38,852 bases of DNA from Endozoicomonas sp. SESOKO1 (GTDB taxonomy: Bacteria; Pseudomonadota; Gammaproteobacteria; Pseudomonadales; Endozoicomonadaceae): assembly GCF_024606265.1 (NCBI RefSeq), contig NZ_JAHHPP010000017.1, positions 1-38,852 of the forward strand, written 5' to 3'. The stretch's first letter is position 1, and each line of letters starts with the position of its first letter. Of the stretch, positions 16,122 through 23,882 are shown piece by piece. The translations under genes and the position numbers were made by a program. The notes beneath the pieces were generated by a model. That model saw only the letters and a program-made list of their open reading frames with translations, was not told the origin of the DNA and did no database searches.

Positions 16122-16907
16122 TTAATCGTTCACAGAGCCGCTCTCCTGACTGGCTCTTACCTGACTGGCTTTTAATCGTGCAAGATAGTTATTTATATCA
16201 TCAATAAGGTCCTGTAACTCCTGCTCCTGGTTTGCTCTTTCGTCGGGTTGTGCCTTTGGTTGTTCTTCTGTTGAAGTTGCTGCTTCCTGATGATGTGGTG
16301 GTGAAAGAAGTGATAATCCAGTCCTGGCAGGCGGTGCTGTTGGCTGGTGTCTGGTCGCTGAAACTGGCGGGTTTTGGCCAGCGGTTTGGATATCTTGCTC
16401 CCAGGTCGCTGGAGGGAGATCGTTATCATTATCAGGTTTTTTTAACCATTGACCGTCGGGGCTGACTTTTTCCGGTTGATTTTTTGGCTCTAGTGAGTGA
16501 AAGACTGAGTGAGAGGGTGAGTGAGGGGATCTGTACGTCTTGGGTTGACGTGTCTGGTTCTTTTGTTCCGCTATTTTTTCTTCAAAAAATATTTTTTTGT
16601 TTTTAACTTTTTCGCTTGAATCTTCGGCTTGAGACTGGTCAGAGGAGTGAAGTTCACTGCCCGTCAACTTTCCCTGAGTGATTGAAACTCCCGGGTTTGA
16701 ATACTGAGATGCCCTGAATGATGATAAAGATTTTGATGGATCGTGATCGCCCCATGCCTGGCTATCAGGGAGCATTTTTTCAGACTTCTCTTTTCGTAAA
16801 CTCTTGTTTAGCGCTTGTGCTTCTGATTGGTTTTCCGCCGAGGTTCGGTAATCAGGAAAATCGGTTGAGTTGTCAACAGAGAGGGAGAGTGGCGATGATC
16901 TGTCCAT
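16122..16907 (-). CDS. Disordered low-complexity protein of unknown function
   Basis: The 261-aa protein is dominated by Ser, Gln, Glu, Lys and Pro, with no hydrophobic core, signal peptide or membrane segment. Only the last 45 residues (QEQELQDLIDDINNYLARLK) look like an amphipathic helix or short coiled coil. A central basic-acidic stretch (KVKNKKIFFEEKIAEQKN) may also be helical. No family recognised. Such proteins in symbionts can be effectors, but nothing here shows secretion. The open frame on the opposite strand is shorter and has no start context. The start ATG has an AAGG about eight bases upstream. Confidence 0.55.
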   Translation of the reverse strand: MDRSSPLSLSVDNSTDFPDYRTSAENQSEAQALNKSLRKEKSEKMLPDSQAWGDHDPSKSLSSFRASQYSNPGVSITQGKLTGSELHSSDQSQAEDSSEKVKNKKIFFEEKIAEQKNQTRQPKTYRSPHSPSHSVFHSLEPKNQPEKVSPDGQWLKKPDNDNDLPPATWEQDIQTAGQNPPVSATRHQPTAPPARTGLSLLSPPHHQEAATSTEEQPKAQPDERANQEQELQDLIDDINNYLARLKASQVRASQESGSVND

Positions 16908-17006
16908 GGAATAACCTTGTCAGGCAAATTTAAAGAAGTTATCCATGAAAGAGACATCAATCTGGTAGTGGTGTTTATGCTGGAGTTAGAATATTTTTTA
17001 CTAAAT

Positions 17007-17047
17007 TGCCCATGGCTATTAACGAATCTTGTTAATAGCCATGGGCA
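17007..17047 (-). terminator. Perfect hairpin after pyrF
   Basis: The 17-bp arm TGCCCATGGCTATTAAC (17007-17023) pairs perfectly with 17031-17047 around a 7-base loop, starting five bases beyond the pyrF stop. The sequence after the stem on the minus strand is AT-rich (ATTTAGTAAAAAAT) but not a T-run. A terminator is the simplest reading. It is unrelated in sequence to the REP-like palindromes at 5.0 and 33.5 kb. Confidence 0.6.
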
Positions 17048-17051
17048 GGGC

Positions 17052-17879
17052 CTATCTATAGAAGTTTACCTGATCCCGCAATTCGATCGCTGCGTTCCTT
17101 GCTGCCTGGGCAAAGTCATCGCCACCACTGGCGTAAATAATGCCACGGGATGAATTCACAATAATTCCCTTGCCTTGGCTGTTCAGGCCGTTGTTAACGG
17201 TTGCTTCAACATCGCCACCCTGAGTCCCAAGCCCTGGCACCAGGAATGTCATGTCGCCGGTGATTTCCCGAATACGCTTTAATTCCGCTGGGTTCGTTGC
17301 ACCCACAACCAGCAGGATGTTGTTATTCTCATTCCACTGCTCCTGACACATCCTGGCAATCACTTCATACAGCATGGCAGACTCACCATTGGCCTGCTGT
17401 ACGGACAGGTTCTGAATAGCGGCAGCACCGGGGTTTGAGGTGCGACACAGAACGACTGTTCCCTTATCCGCATAGCTTGAGAATGGCTCGATGGTATCAA
17501 TGCCCATATAGGGGTTTACGGTTACTGCATCGGCCTGATAACGCTCAAAGGCTTCAATGGCGTACTGGCTGGCAGTGCTGCCAATATCACCGCGCTTGGA
17601 ATCAAGAATAACCGGGATAGCAGGATATTGAGTACGAATGTAATCAATCGTCATGGCCAGCTGATCTTCAGCGCCACAGGCATGGTAATAGGCGGCCTGA
17701 GGCTTATAACAGCAGACAAGGTCGGCGGTTGCATCAATAATGGCTTTATTGAATGCAAAGACAGGCTTTTCCATCGTCCGGATAGAAGCAGGAAAGCGCT
17801 CGGGTGAAGGGTCAAGGCCTACGCACAACAGAGAGTTGTTTTTCTCCATGGCAGCCTGAACCCGATCAAGAAACCCCAT
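17052..17879 (-). CDS. pyrF: Orotidine 5'-phosphate decarboxylase, class 2
   Basis: The 275-aa TIM-barrel enzyme decarboxylates OMP to UMP, the last step of de novo UMP synthesis. The catalytic Asp-Lys-Asp array is in LDSKRGDIGSTA, and phosphate-binding segments appear as PGLGTQGGD and NSSRGIIYA. The length and the N-terminal LCVGLDPSPERFP belong to the longer class 2 PyrF (about 270 aa), not the short E. coli form. A good ribosome site (GAGGT, six bases upstream) supports the ATG. It is a stand-alone gene ended by a strong hairpin. Confidence 0.95.
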   Translation of the reverse strand: MGFLDRVQAAMEKNNSLLCVGLDPSPERFPASIRTMEKPVFAFNKAIIDATADLVCCYKPQAAYYHACGAEDQLAMTIDYIRTQYPAIPVILDSKRGDIGSTASQYAIEAFERYQADAVTVNPYMGIDTIEPFSSYADKGTVVLCRTSNPGAAAIQNLSVQQANGESAMLYEVIARMCQEQWNENNNILLVVGATNPAELKRIREITGDMTFLVPGLGTQGGDVEATVNNGLNSQGKGIIVNSSRGIIYASGGDDFAQAARNAAIELRDQVNFYR

Positions 17880-18003
17880 TGTTTACCTCAGCGTTGTGTA
17901 ACGTTGTATAAGTTGTATAAAAAGTGCTGAGCGGGGAGTCTATCAGTATCCGTTTTTTTTTACATGCTTTGATGATGGGGGCAGTCTTTTCCTGGTCAGC
18001 CTC

Positions 18004-18603
18004 CTAACCCATCTTTACATGCCTTGGATGCTCCCTGATCCGTTTAAGCCAGGCCATGATAAAAGGAAAGTCAGTCAGGCCATAGCCACCTTCCGGTGCA
18101 ATATGCGTGTAGCCATACAGGCAAATATCGGCAATGGTCATCTGGTCACCCACCAGCCAGTCATGGTGCTCCAGGTGTGTTTCCATCACCTGTAGCGCTT
18201 TGTAGCCACTGGCTTTTTTGGCCTGAAGCGCGGCCTCATGCTTTTTGGGTCTGCCAAGGAATTTCACGATAAACCTGGCCGTTGCGATATAAGGCTCGTG
18301 GCTGTATTGCTCAAAAAACTGCCACTGCAGAACTTTGGCCCTGAGGAAAGGGTCTGAAGGGAGATAGTCTGTGCCGTCGGCCAGGTAGTTCAGGATGGCA
18401 TTGGATTCCCACAGGTAATTCCCGTCGGGTAATTCCATGACTGGAATCTTGCCATTGGGATTCATGGCCAGGAACTCATCCGTATGGGTTCCGCCGCCGA
18501 GAATATTGATGTGCTCCCACTCGCAGTCAATATCCAGGTGGCTCATCAGCAGCTTGATCTTGTAGCAGTTGCCGGACAGCGCATCTCCGTAAACTTTGTA
18601 CAC
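18004..18603 (-). CDS. Glutathione S-transferase family protein
   Basis: The 199-aa protein has the two-domain GST layout: an N-terminal thioredoxin-like domain (YKVYGDALSGNCYKIKLLM; NPNGKIPVMELPDG with the conserved cis-Pro; LWESNAILNYLA glutathione-binding loop) and a helical C-terminal domain with MTIADICLYGYTHIA, the N-capping box. Ser in the SGNCYK segment is a candidate catalytic residue. The start is placed at a GTG (18603) because a perfect AGGAGG lies six bases upstream; the seven-residue longer TTG-initiated version would have the ribosome site inside it. Substrate unknown. Confidence 0.88.
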   Translation of the reverse strand: MYKVYGDALSGNCYKIKLLMSHLDIDCEWEHINILGGGTHTDEFLAMNPNGKIPVMELPDGNYLWESNAILNYLADGTDYLPSDPFLRAKVLQWQFFEQYSHEPYIATARFIVKFLGRPKKHEAALQAKKASGYKALQVMETHLEHHDWLVGDQMTIADICLYGYTHIAPEGGYGLTDFPFIMAWLKRIREHPRHVKMG

Positions 18604-18786
18604 AGGCTTCCTCCTGTTTGCCAAAATTTAATCCGACATTGGTACTCTTTATTCAACGGCGGTGCAAGTCTATTTTGTGGCAGAAAAGAGTGGGCATTTA
18701 TTTTTTCTGTAAAAATGGACATACGCAGCAGTTTTATTGTGGCTAAACTGCTGGATAAACGTTGCTGTTAAGCTGGGTCGTGTTTT

Positions 18787-19248
18787 ATGAATGAGTATTC
18801 ATCTTTGCTTTTACACAGCATTGAACGGGCAAGGCAGAGTGCGGATCATGGGCAGCTGCCATTTTCAGCGCTGCTTGCCCAGGAAGGCCGTGTAGTCATG
18901 GAGGCGGTAAACACGTCCATCGCCGACAATGATGTGACCCGGCATTCAGTGATGAATCTGATTTCCAAGGCTCATCAGACGCTTTCCCAGTGTGAATTGA
19001 AACAGTGCACACTGTTTACCAATTCTGAGCCTTGTGCAATGTGCGCCGGGGCTATTTACTGGGCAGGCATTTCAAAAGTCGTGTTTGGTTGCCCTGGAAA
19101 AACACTCCAGCAACTATCAGGACAGTCTATTGATGTAGGTTGTAATGAGATTTTTTCATGCTGCCATCCGGCAATTGATGTTACTGGCCCGGTTGAAGAA
19201 GAGCGTGCCTCTGAGCTGATTATGGAGTTCTGGCCGCACCCGTCATGA
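18787..19248 (+). CDS. Nucleoside deaminase-like protein lacking the catalytic Glu
   Basis: The 153-aa protein has the cytidine/guanine deaminase (CDA) fold signatures: the zinc ligand His53 and the PCAMC motif (C83, C86) with AGAIYWAGISKVVFG following, as in GuaD/TadA-type enzymes. The usual H-A-E triplet reads H-S-V (53-55). The codon is GTG where GAG would give the proton-shuttling Glu, one base different. Zinc could still bind, but normal deamination is not expected. The surrounding sequence is well preserved, so it is either a recent loss of function or a repurposed binder. The start ATG has a weak ribosome site. Confidence 0.85.
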   Translation: MNEYSSLLLHSIERARQSADHGQLPFSALLAQEGRVVMEAVNTSIADNDVTRHSVMNLISKAHQTLSQCELKQCTLFTNSEPCAMCAGAIYWAGISKVVFGCPGKTLQQLSGQSIDVGCNEIFSCCHPAIDVTGPVEEERASELIMEFWPHPS

Positions 19249-19251
19249 AAG

Positions 19252-19614
19252 TGTCAGGTGTCTCTGTGCCATCTCTCAATGTCTGCTATGCTGATGGCTC
19301 ATTCAATAAAAACAGGCAGTACCTATGTCACTGGAAGCCAGGGTGAACGCTCTTGACTGCGCGTTCCACGAAAACAAAAAAATTCTTGAAGCGACTCACG
19401 GAGTTGTCTCCCTGATCCTCAATGAACAACGCGAAAAGTTCAAAGAGATTGATCGCCGTTTTGAAGCGGTTAATGCATTTATTGCAGAGCAAAAAGCATT
19501 CAACCAACAGGTTGATCGACGTTTCGACGCGATTGATCACCGTTTCGACAAAACCGAAGAGCTGCTCATTCAAATCGTCAACCACCTCGCCAGCAAGTGA
19601 CACGCCACCTGACA
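19252..19614 (+). mobile_element. TGTCAGGTG cassette, intact copy 2
   Basis: A 363-bp segment bounded by inverted repeats contains one small gene. The left end is TGTCAGGTGTC (19252-19262); the right end read on the minus strand is TGTCAGGTGGC (19614-19604), 10 of 11 matching. The left boundary coincides with the point where homology to copy 1 (134-352) begins, supporting it as the true end. It begins three bases after the deaminase stop codon. There is no transposase inside, so it would be a passenger or MITE-like element moved in trans. I cannot name the family. Confidence 0.6.
19325..19600 (+). CDS. Short coiled-coil protein of the cassette
   Basis: The 91-aa protein is almost entirely helical. 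After MSLEARVNALDCAFHENKK come repeated seven-residue units around R-R/H-F (IDRRFEAV, VDRRFDAI, DHRFDKTEE), typical of long parallel coiled coils. There is no signal peptide or membrane segment. The leader of about 70 bp is conserved with the broken copy at 0.1-0.4 kb. Function unknown; small proteins of this pattern occur in multicopy families in some bacteria. The ATG follows a poor ribosome site (CAGG). The stop codon lies 14 bp before the cassette's right end. Confidence 0.7.
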   Translation: MSLEARVNALDCAFHENKKILEATHGVVSLILNEQREKFKEIDRRFEAVNAFIAEQKAFNQQVDRRFDAIDHRFDKTEELLIQIVNHLASK

Positions 19615-19707
19615 ACCGCATACACTGAACTTAGCTCGTGATGCGTGGGGATCGTCGTGGTGATATTCAATGGGGTATTTTTCCTGCCGCTCCTAAAAAC
19701 TTGCTCA

Positions 19708-19732
19708 AACCTACTCAAAGTTATCTAAACCT
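19708..19732 (+). repeat. IS607 subterminal repeat, tnpB side
   Basis: A 25-bp block starting AACCTACTCAAAGTTA and ending AAACCT matches the inverted block at the other end in about 18 of 25 positions (shared AACCTA, AGTTA and AACCT). It is a likely TnpA binding site. Confidence 0.65.
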
Positions 19733-19808
19733 GAGCATTTTTCGCAAGACGCCAGCCGAGCAGTGCTACTGACGATTCACGTGTCGGAATCTCACCGACA
19801 GACCAAAG

Positions 19809-21455
19809 TTAAAATGGGAGCGCCGTGTCGAAAACAACACCGCTCTTTCCCTCACGCAGCCCTGCCGTTGCCGACAAAGGCGGTGGATGCTTCGATCGCT
19901 TTGGTCGCTCTGCAAGAGCCGTTGCCAGTTTCCCACGCAGAATCGCCCAACGGGTCCATACGTGCTTGCCGTTATCCTCTGGTAACCGCAAGGCGACATG
20001 GCCCGCCCTATCGTCCCAAAGTCGAACTCTGGGACCACGGGGCAATCGCTCAGAAAACCGGAAATAACGTCGGGCTATCGCCACAGCTGCGCCATGGTGC
20101 ACCGACAAGCCATATTGGCCACTGAATTTTGTTCGGCCTATTACCGACGTGTAAGCCGGGTTGACTCTGGTCAGACCGACGCCTTCACGGTACGCACGAC
20201 TGACCAGTGTCTTATGAATCTGGTCGTATGCCAGTCCAGACAGCATCCGGGCGTAGCGGGCTGAGTGACTCTTTTCCAGCTCATCTTTCTTTTTCCGGAA
20301 CGACAGGTGTTCCATCACCAGCGGTACTCCAGCCTGTTTTGCCAGTTCAACCACTTGCTTGCAGGCATCACCAATCAACGCCTGACGTTGCTCTGAGGTT
20401 TTGCCAAAGGTATGACAGGGAATAGTCCATTTGTTTAGCGGGTTACCATGGCGGTCAATCAACGCCAGAGCCAGGTGGTCGGCGTTGATATCCAGCCCCA
20501 TGGCACCGGCTTCCGGGCGGGTACACGAACGACCTCGTATCGCTGCCGTTGTCACCAGCAACCTCCAGCCTTTCTCATCATGGGAAAACCGAAAGGACAG
20601 TGCCTGACCATAGTGTTTATAAAGGTCACCAAACTGAGTCCGACCGGCCTTCAAGCCCAACGTCTGCCGTCGTCGGTTGTTTTGAAGTGCTGCATTGATC
20701 GTGTCACCGCCATAGGCAAAGTGAATATTGGTTAACTCAAGATATTGGCCATGCTCTCCGACTAAAGCATCCGGTACTCGCAAACGAGCAGACAGGGTGC
20801 CGTCTTTGGCTTGAGTCAGGGCACACAGCTGGCAGCCATGGGACTCGTCTTTACTACCCACGATAAAAAACTGTGATTGCCGGGCATCCTGCCAGTCCTG
20901 TTGCCACTCGCTATGGCAACAATAGCCGTTTTTCTCAAGGTGGAACTGTTTTTTAAACAGGACTTTGGAGCCAAAGCAGATAGCCGGATCATTGTTTTCC
21001 AACCTCTGCTGTATACCAGGCAGGCGTGCCTTTAAGGTCGACAGTCGTCGTTTAGACTGGTGCAGGCCAAAACGCAGTTGAGCGCGTTTTTGAGGATTTT
21101 CTTCTTTGTTCAGTGCCTTTGTCTGTTTCTTTAATTGCCGATGCTTTGCCTTGATTCGACACTGGTAACTGTCTTCAGTGTTTGCCAGGTTGGACATGAC
21201 TGAGCGAATCTTACCCTCGAGGCTGGCTTTCGCTGCATTGAAGTACCGGGCAGGAATCCGGTAGCGGGCAATGGTCTTGTTTTTCAGGGAAGCCAGCGAT
21301 TGTCCCTTACGCCACTGGACATATAACCCACGTTCGATGGACGACATCAGAGCGGCGATAGCAGACAGGGCGACATTCTGGGCAGCGGAGATGTTCAGGC
21401 GGGTCTGGAAGGTCATTGACAGACTGTCAGTCAGAAACGAGCCTTTTTCGCTCAT
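19809..21455 (-). CDS. tnpB: TnpB-related RNA-guided nuclease-like protein
   Basis: The 548-aa protein is encoded from an ATG that overlaps the tnpA stop as ATGA, giving translational coupling; a longer upstream start is open but would run inside tnpA. RuvC-like motifs are visible: GLDINADHLALALID (motif I Asp) and VMEHLSFRKKK (motif II Glu). The third motif region reads YGLSVHHGAAVAIARR, with His where TnpB usually has the catalytic Asp, and no CxxC zinc finger lies before it; I recall this as typical of a divergent TnpB-related subfamily. It is longer than common TnpB (about 400 aa), with a Lys-rich helical N-terminal half. Nuclease activity is therefore uncertain. Confidence 0.83.
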   Translation of the reverse strand: MSEKGSFLTDSLSMTFQTRLNISAAQNVALSAIAALMSSIERGLYVQWRKGQSLASLKNKTIARYRIPARYFNAAKASLEGKIRSVMSNLANTEDSYQCRIKAKHRQLKKQTKALNKEENPQKRAQLRFGLHQSKRRLSTLKARLPGIQQRLENNDPAICFGSKVLFKKQFHLEKNGYCCHSEWQQDWQDARQSQFFIVGSKDESHGCQLCALTQAKDGTLSARLRVPDALVGEHGQYLELTNIHFAYGGDTINAALQNNRRRQTLGLKAGRTQFGDLYKHYGQALSFRFSHDEKGWRLLVTTAAIRGRSCTRPEAGAMGLDINADHLALALIDRHGNPLNKWTIPCHTFGKTSEQRQALIGDACKQVVELAKQAGVPLVMEHLSFRKKKDELEKSHSARYARMLSGLAYDQIHKTLVSRAYREGVGLTRVNPAYTSVIGRTKFSGQYGLSVHHGAAVAIARRYFRFSERLPRGPRVRLWDDRAGHVALRLPEDNGKHVWTRWAILRGKLATALAERPKRSKHPPPLSATAGLREGKSGVVFDTALPF

Positions 21456-22087
21456 GGCTTCCCGGTATCCTCTACAACTTTGGTCAATTTCTCCATCAGC
21501 TGCTGGTTTTTGCAACTGCGGCTGCCGTAGAGGCGGGCAGAAAACACAGTGATAATCTCCAGAACATCCTTCGTCAGCTCTTCCGGTTGGCCGTCCCCCT
21601 CAAAGGAAGGCTGATCACCCTGGTTGATGATAACCACTCCGCAGTTCCGGGCTTCGCACAAAGCAAATACCAGTTCCGCGCCGAATCGTAACAAGTGGTC
21701 TTTGTGGGTGATGATCAGGCGTTCCACCTGACCGGACACAATCAGGTTGAGCAGTTGTCGCAAGCCTTTTTTGCGGTAGTTCATACCACTGCCAAGATCA
21801 CTGATGATCTCGTACTGCCAGCCTTTAGAGGCGCAGTATAATGAAAGCACTTCCTAATGCCGCTCCAGGTCTTTTTTCTGGTCATGACTGGAAACCCGGC
21901 TATAAGCTAACGTTTTGCGCTGTACCGGTGGCGTCTGTTGCGTCATTAACTGACTGGCGCTATAACGTCGTTGACCACCGGCAGTTCGCTCAGGAACGAG
22001 TTTTCCACAAGCCTCCCAGCGACGCAGAGTAGAAGGAGATACCCCTAAATGGTGAGCGGCACGGGAGATGGAGTATCGATCATTCAC
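21452..22087 (-). pseudogene. tnpA: IS607 serine recombinase with in-frame amber codon
   Basis: The frame would encode 211 codons. It starts with a MerR-like HTH (YSISRAAHHLGVSPSTLRRW) and continues with the serine recombinase start YSRVSSHDQKKDLER, whose Ser is the nucleophile. At 21854-21856 a TAG stop follows ...DLERH, and the same frame continues without shift as EVLSLYCASKGWQYEIISD, the expected family sequence. A single base change from a Lys or Gln codon explains the stop. No frameshift is needed. Without suppression the recombinase is cut in its catalytic domain, so the element is probably immobile on its own. Confidence 0.9.
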
Positions 22088-22110
22088 AACAGAACTTACT
22101 CATTTTGAAT

Positions 22111-22135
22111 AGGTTCGGGTAACTATAGATAGGTT
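22111..22135 (-). repeat. IS607 subterminal repeat, tnpA side
   Basis: Read on the minus strand it starts AACCTATCTATAGTTA and ends AACCT, the partner of the block at 19708-19732. It lies 24 bp upstream of tnpA and 5 bp from the stop codon of the adjoining minus-strand gene. Confidence 0.65.
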
Positions 22136-22139
22136 TTTG

Positions 22140-22628
22140 TTAACTGCAACAAGCCCCATTCGGGTTTAAGTCGCCTTTCAACTTACGCTTAAGAATGTCG
22201 TAAATTTCCTGTTGATCCCTGTTGTGGACAAACCGAAGTGCTTCTCTCAGCGTTGGCAGACTGTCGGCAATCATCGGGCAGTCCAACAGCTTTTCAAGTT
22301 TTTCCATATGCTGGATATCCGGGCGTACCTGTTTGACCGGTGTCTCATTAATTGCTGAGCTGCCTGTCACCAGTTCGGCAAGACTGATCTGATGCAACAG
22401 GCTTTTAATGCCAATGAGCGCGAAAGCAAGGTGCAGACGTGAATGAGGGAATGGGTTATTGAAGCCATAGCAGATCATCCGGCTGTACATCTCAATCTGT
22501 ACAAGTGTGCTGTCATGGTAACCTAAAGGATTATCTATGCTGTCCATACTGTTCAGGCTAACCATATCCTGGCTCAGATCCTGTATGGTTAACGCCTGCT
22601 GATCGAAAACTGGCCTGATTGATTCCAT
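22140..22628 (-). CDS. Unknown soluble protein abutting the IS607 end
   Basis: The 162-aa helical protein has no signal peptide or membrane segment and no recognised family. The ATG at 22628 is chosen because GGAG lies seven bases upstream; a TTG six codons earlier is the alternative. The last residues NPNGACCS end at a TAA only five bases from an IS607 subterminal repeat, so the insertion may have replaced the original C-terminus. The final residues fit the XXCCX pattern of Rab-type prenylation sites, but near an insertion this may be chance. Composition otherwise matches its neighbours. Confidence 0.5.
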   Translation of the reverse strand: MESIRPVFDQQALTIQDLSQDMVSLNSMDSIDNPLGYHDSTLVQIEMYSRMICYGFNNPFPHSRLHLAFALIGIKSLLHQISLAELVTGSSAINETPVKQVRPDIQHMEKLEKLLDCPMIADSLPTLREALRFVHNRDQQEIYDILKRKLKGDLNPNGACCS

Positions 22629-22717
22629 GGCTTTACTCCACTGCAAGTCATTTTCAATCTTTTATATCATTGATTTTGCAGAAGATTGTCTAACAATTCG
22701 GCCAGTATTGCTGACAG

Positions 22718-22807
22718 AATAACGTCATTATTTTATCCAGTCTGCGAGCAGGTCGCTTCTTGAAAAGCCGGAACTGCTTTTGCGGGTAGTAAAATAATGA
22801 AGTTATT
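22718..22807. repeat. 90-bp inverted-repeat element flanked by CAG
   Basis: Arms of 18 bp (AATAACGTCATTATTTTA at 22718-22735 and its complement, one mismatch, at 22790-22807) enclose 54 bp. CAG is present immediately outside both ends (22715-22717 and 22808-22810), a possible 3-bp target duplication. It fits a small MITE, lying between the LysR gene and the unknown gene. An alternative is a large transcription-terminating cruciform. Confidence 0.6.
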
Positions 22808-22825
22808 CAGGGACAACTCCTGAAT

Positions 22826-23776
22826 TCAGGGTACGTGATAGCCCATTGGCATCTGTTCATCGTACTGCAGCCAGACTTTATTCAACCATGTCTCAGAGCC
22901 CAGCCAGTCTAGCACCCATTTCAGACCCTGCCCCATGTTTTCCTGGTTCCAGGCAAGCAGACAGCTGTCGTTATAATGCAGGTCAGGTACTTCTTTACGA
23001 ACCAGCACGCCAGCTTCGATATAGGGTCTGGCAAAGTGGTTAGGCAAAATCGTCGCTCCCAGCCCTCTTAACAGGCAGCCAATAGCAGCTCTGAAGCTGG
23101 GCACCAGAAGCACCTGCTGGTTTTCCAGCAGCAGGTTATAGCCATGACGGAAAAAACGTGAGGTATCCTGGATACAGATAGAGCGGTGTTCCTGCATATC
23201 TTCCATTGACAGAGGCTCTTTTCGATCGGCCAGGGGGTGGTCTGGTGCAACCACAAAGTCCCAGGTCATTTTACCCATAGAGCGCCAGGCAAAGCGGTCC
23301 TGGTTGAGAATGGCTTCCGGGATATCCTGGGGCGCGCCAATCACAAGCTGACAGCGGCCATGAAACAATGAGTCCCAGGAGCCGTTATAAACTTCGGTGT
23401 TGATCACCAGCTCTGTTTCCGGACGGACTTCCTGAAGATCATGGATCAGGTCGTAGACCTTTCCCTGGTTTACCACGTTATCCAGGGCGATACGCAGCTC
23501 CTGCTCCCATCCAGTAGCCAGTTGTCGTGTACTGTTTTCCAGTTCCTCCAGGGCGGCAAGCAGTTTATCGGTATGCTCAATAAAGTGTTCACCGGCCGGT
23601 GTCAGTTCAACCCGTTTGCTATCGCGAAGAAACAGTTGTACACCCAGGCGGTCTTCCAGTTTCCGAACGGTATAGCTGATTGCCGAGGGCACTTTATGCA
23701 GATGCTTCGCGGCAGCGGTAAAGTTACGAAAATGGGCGACTGCCCGGACAATCTGTAATGTTTCCGTTGGAATCAT
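22826..23776 (-). CDS. LysR-family regulator, PunR/YdhB-like
   Basis: The 316-aa protein has an N-terminal winged helix (FRNFTAAAKHLHKVPSAISYTVRKLE) and a periplasmic-binding-like effector domain. The VPSA(V/I)SYTVR helix, GW-EQELRIALDNVV, EV(Y/F)NGSWDSL and LATILPNHFARP segments resemble, from memory, E. coli PunR (YdhB), the activator of the purine nucleoside exporter punC. No punC-like MFS gene is beside it; the next gene downstream on its other side is gadB-tauE. The deo cluster begins 2.8 kb away. The ATG (23776) is chosen over a TTG four codons earlier. Target and ligand are inference. Confidence 0.85.
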   Translation of the reverse strand: MIPTETLQIVRAVAHFRNFTAAAKHLHKVPSAISYTVRKLEDRLGVQLFLRDSKRVELTPAGEHFIEHTDKLLAALEELENSTRQLATGWEQELRIALDNVVNQGKVYDLIHDLQEVRPETELVINTEVYNGSWDSLFHGRCQLVIGAPQDIPEAILNQDRFAWRSMGKMTWDFVVAPDHPLADRKEPLSMEDMQEHRSICIQDTSRFFRHGYNLLLENQQVLLVPSFRAAIGCLLRGLGATILPNHFARPYIEAGVLVRKEVPDLHYNDSCLLAWNQENMGQGLKWVLDWLGSETWLNKVWLQYDEQMPMGYHVP

Positions 23777-23882
23777 GGAAGGTTGCAATGAGTTGAGTAG
23801 ATAGGGTTGGCAATGATATCTGATCGGGCGCTATCGGTTTAAACTTTTTGCTAAATCTGTCAAATGGTTTGCCGTGGAAATG

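Larger units (their letters stand above)
19690..22145 (-). mobile_element. IS607-family insertion sequence (approximate ends)
   Basis: A serine-recombinase gene with an N-terminal MerR-type HTH (tnpA) overlaps a downstream tnpB, the gene order of IS607. Subterminal inverted repeats at 19708-19732 and 22111-22135 place the ends a little outside these points; exact ends cannot be fixed because IS607 elements have no terminal inverted repeats and make little or no target duplication. The region between the tnpB stop and the left end (about 19690-19808) is where TnpB guide RNA (reRNA) is expected in this class. Confidence 0.85.

Noticed and set aside
17007-17047. Third member of the REP-like family
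   Set aside because: Its arms share no sequence with the palindromes at 5.0 and 33.5 kb; position after pyrF suggests a terminator.
18601-18624. Longer GST starting at TTG 18624
   Set aside because: The AGGAGG ribosome site would be inside the coding region; GTG 18603 is properly spaced from it.
21845-21856. Frameshift in tnpA
   Set aside because: Reading the same frame through TAG restores the family sequence, so it is a nonsense codon, not a shift.
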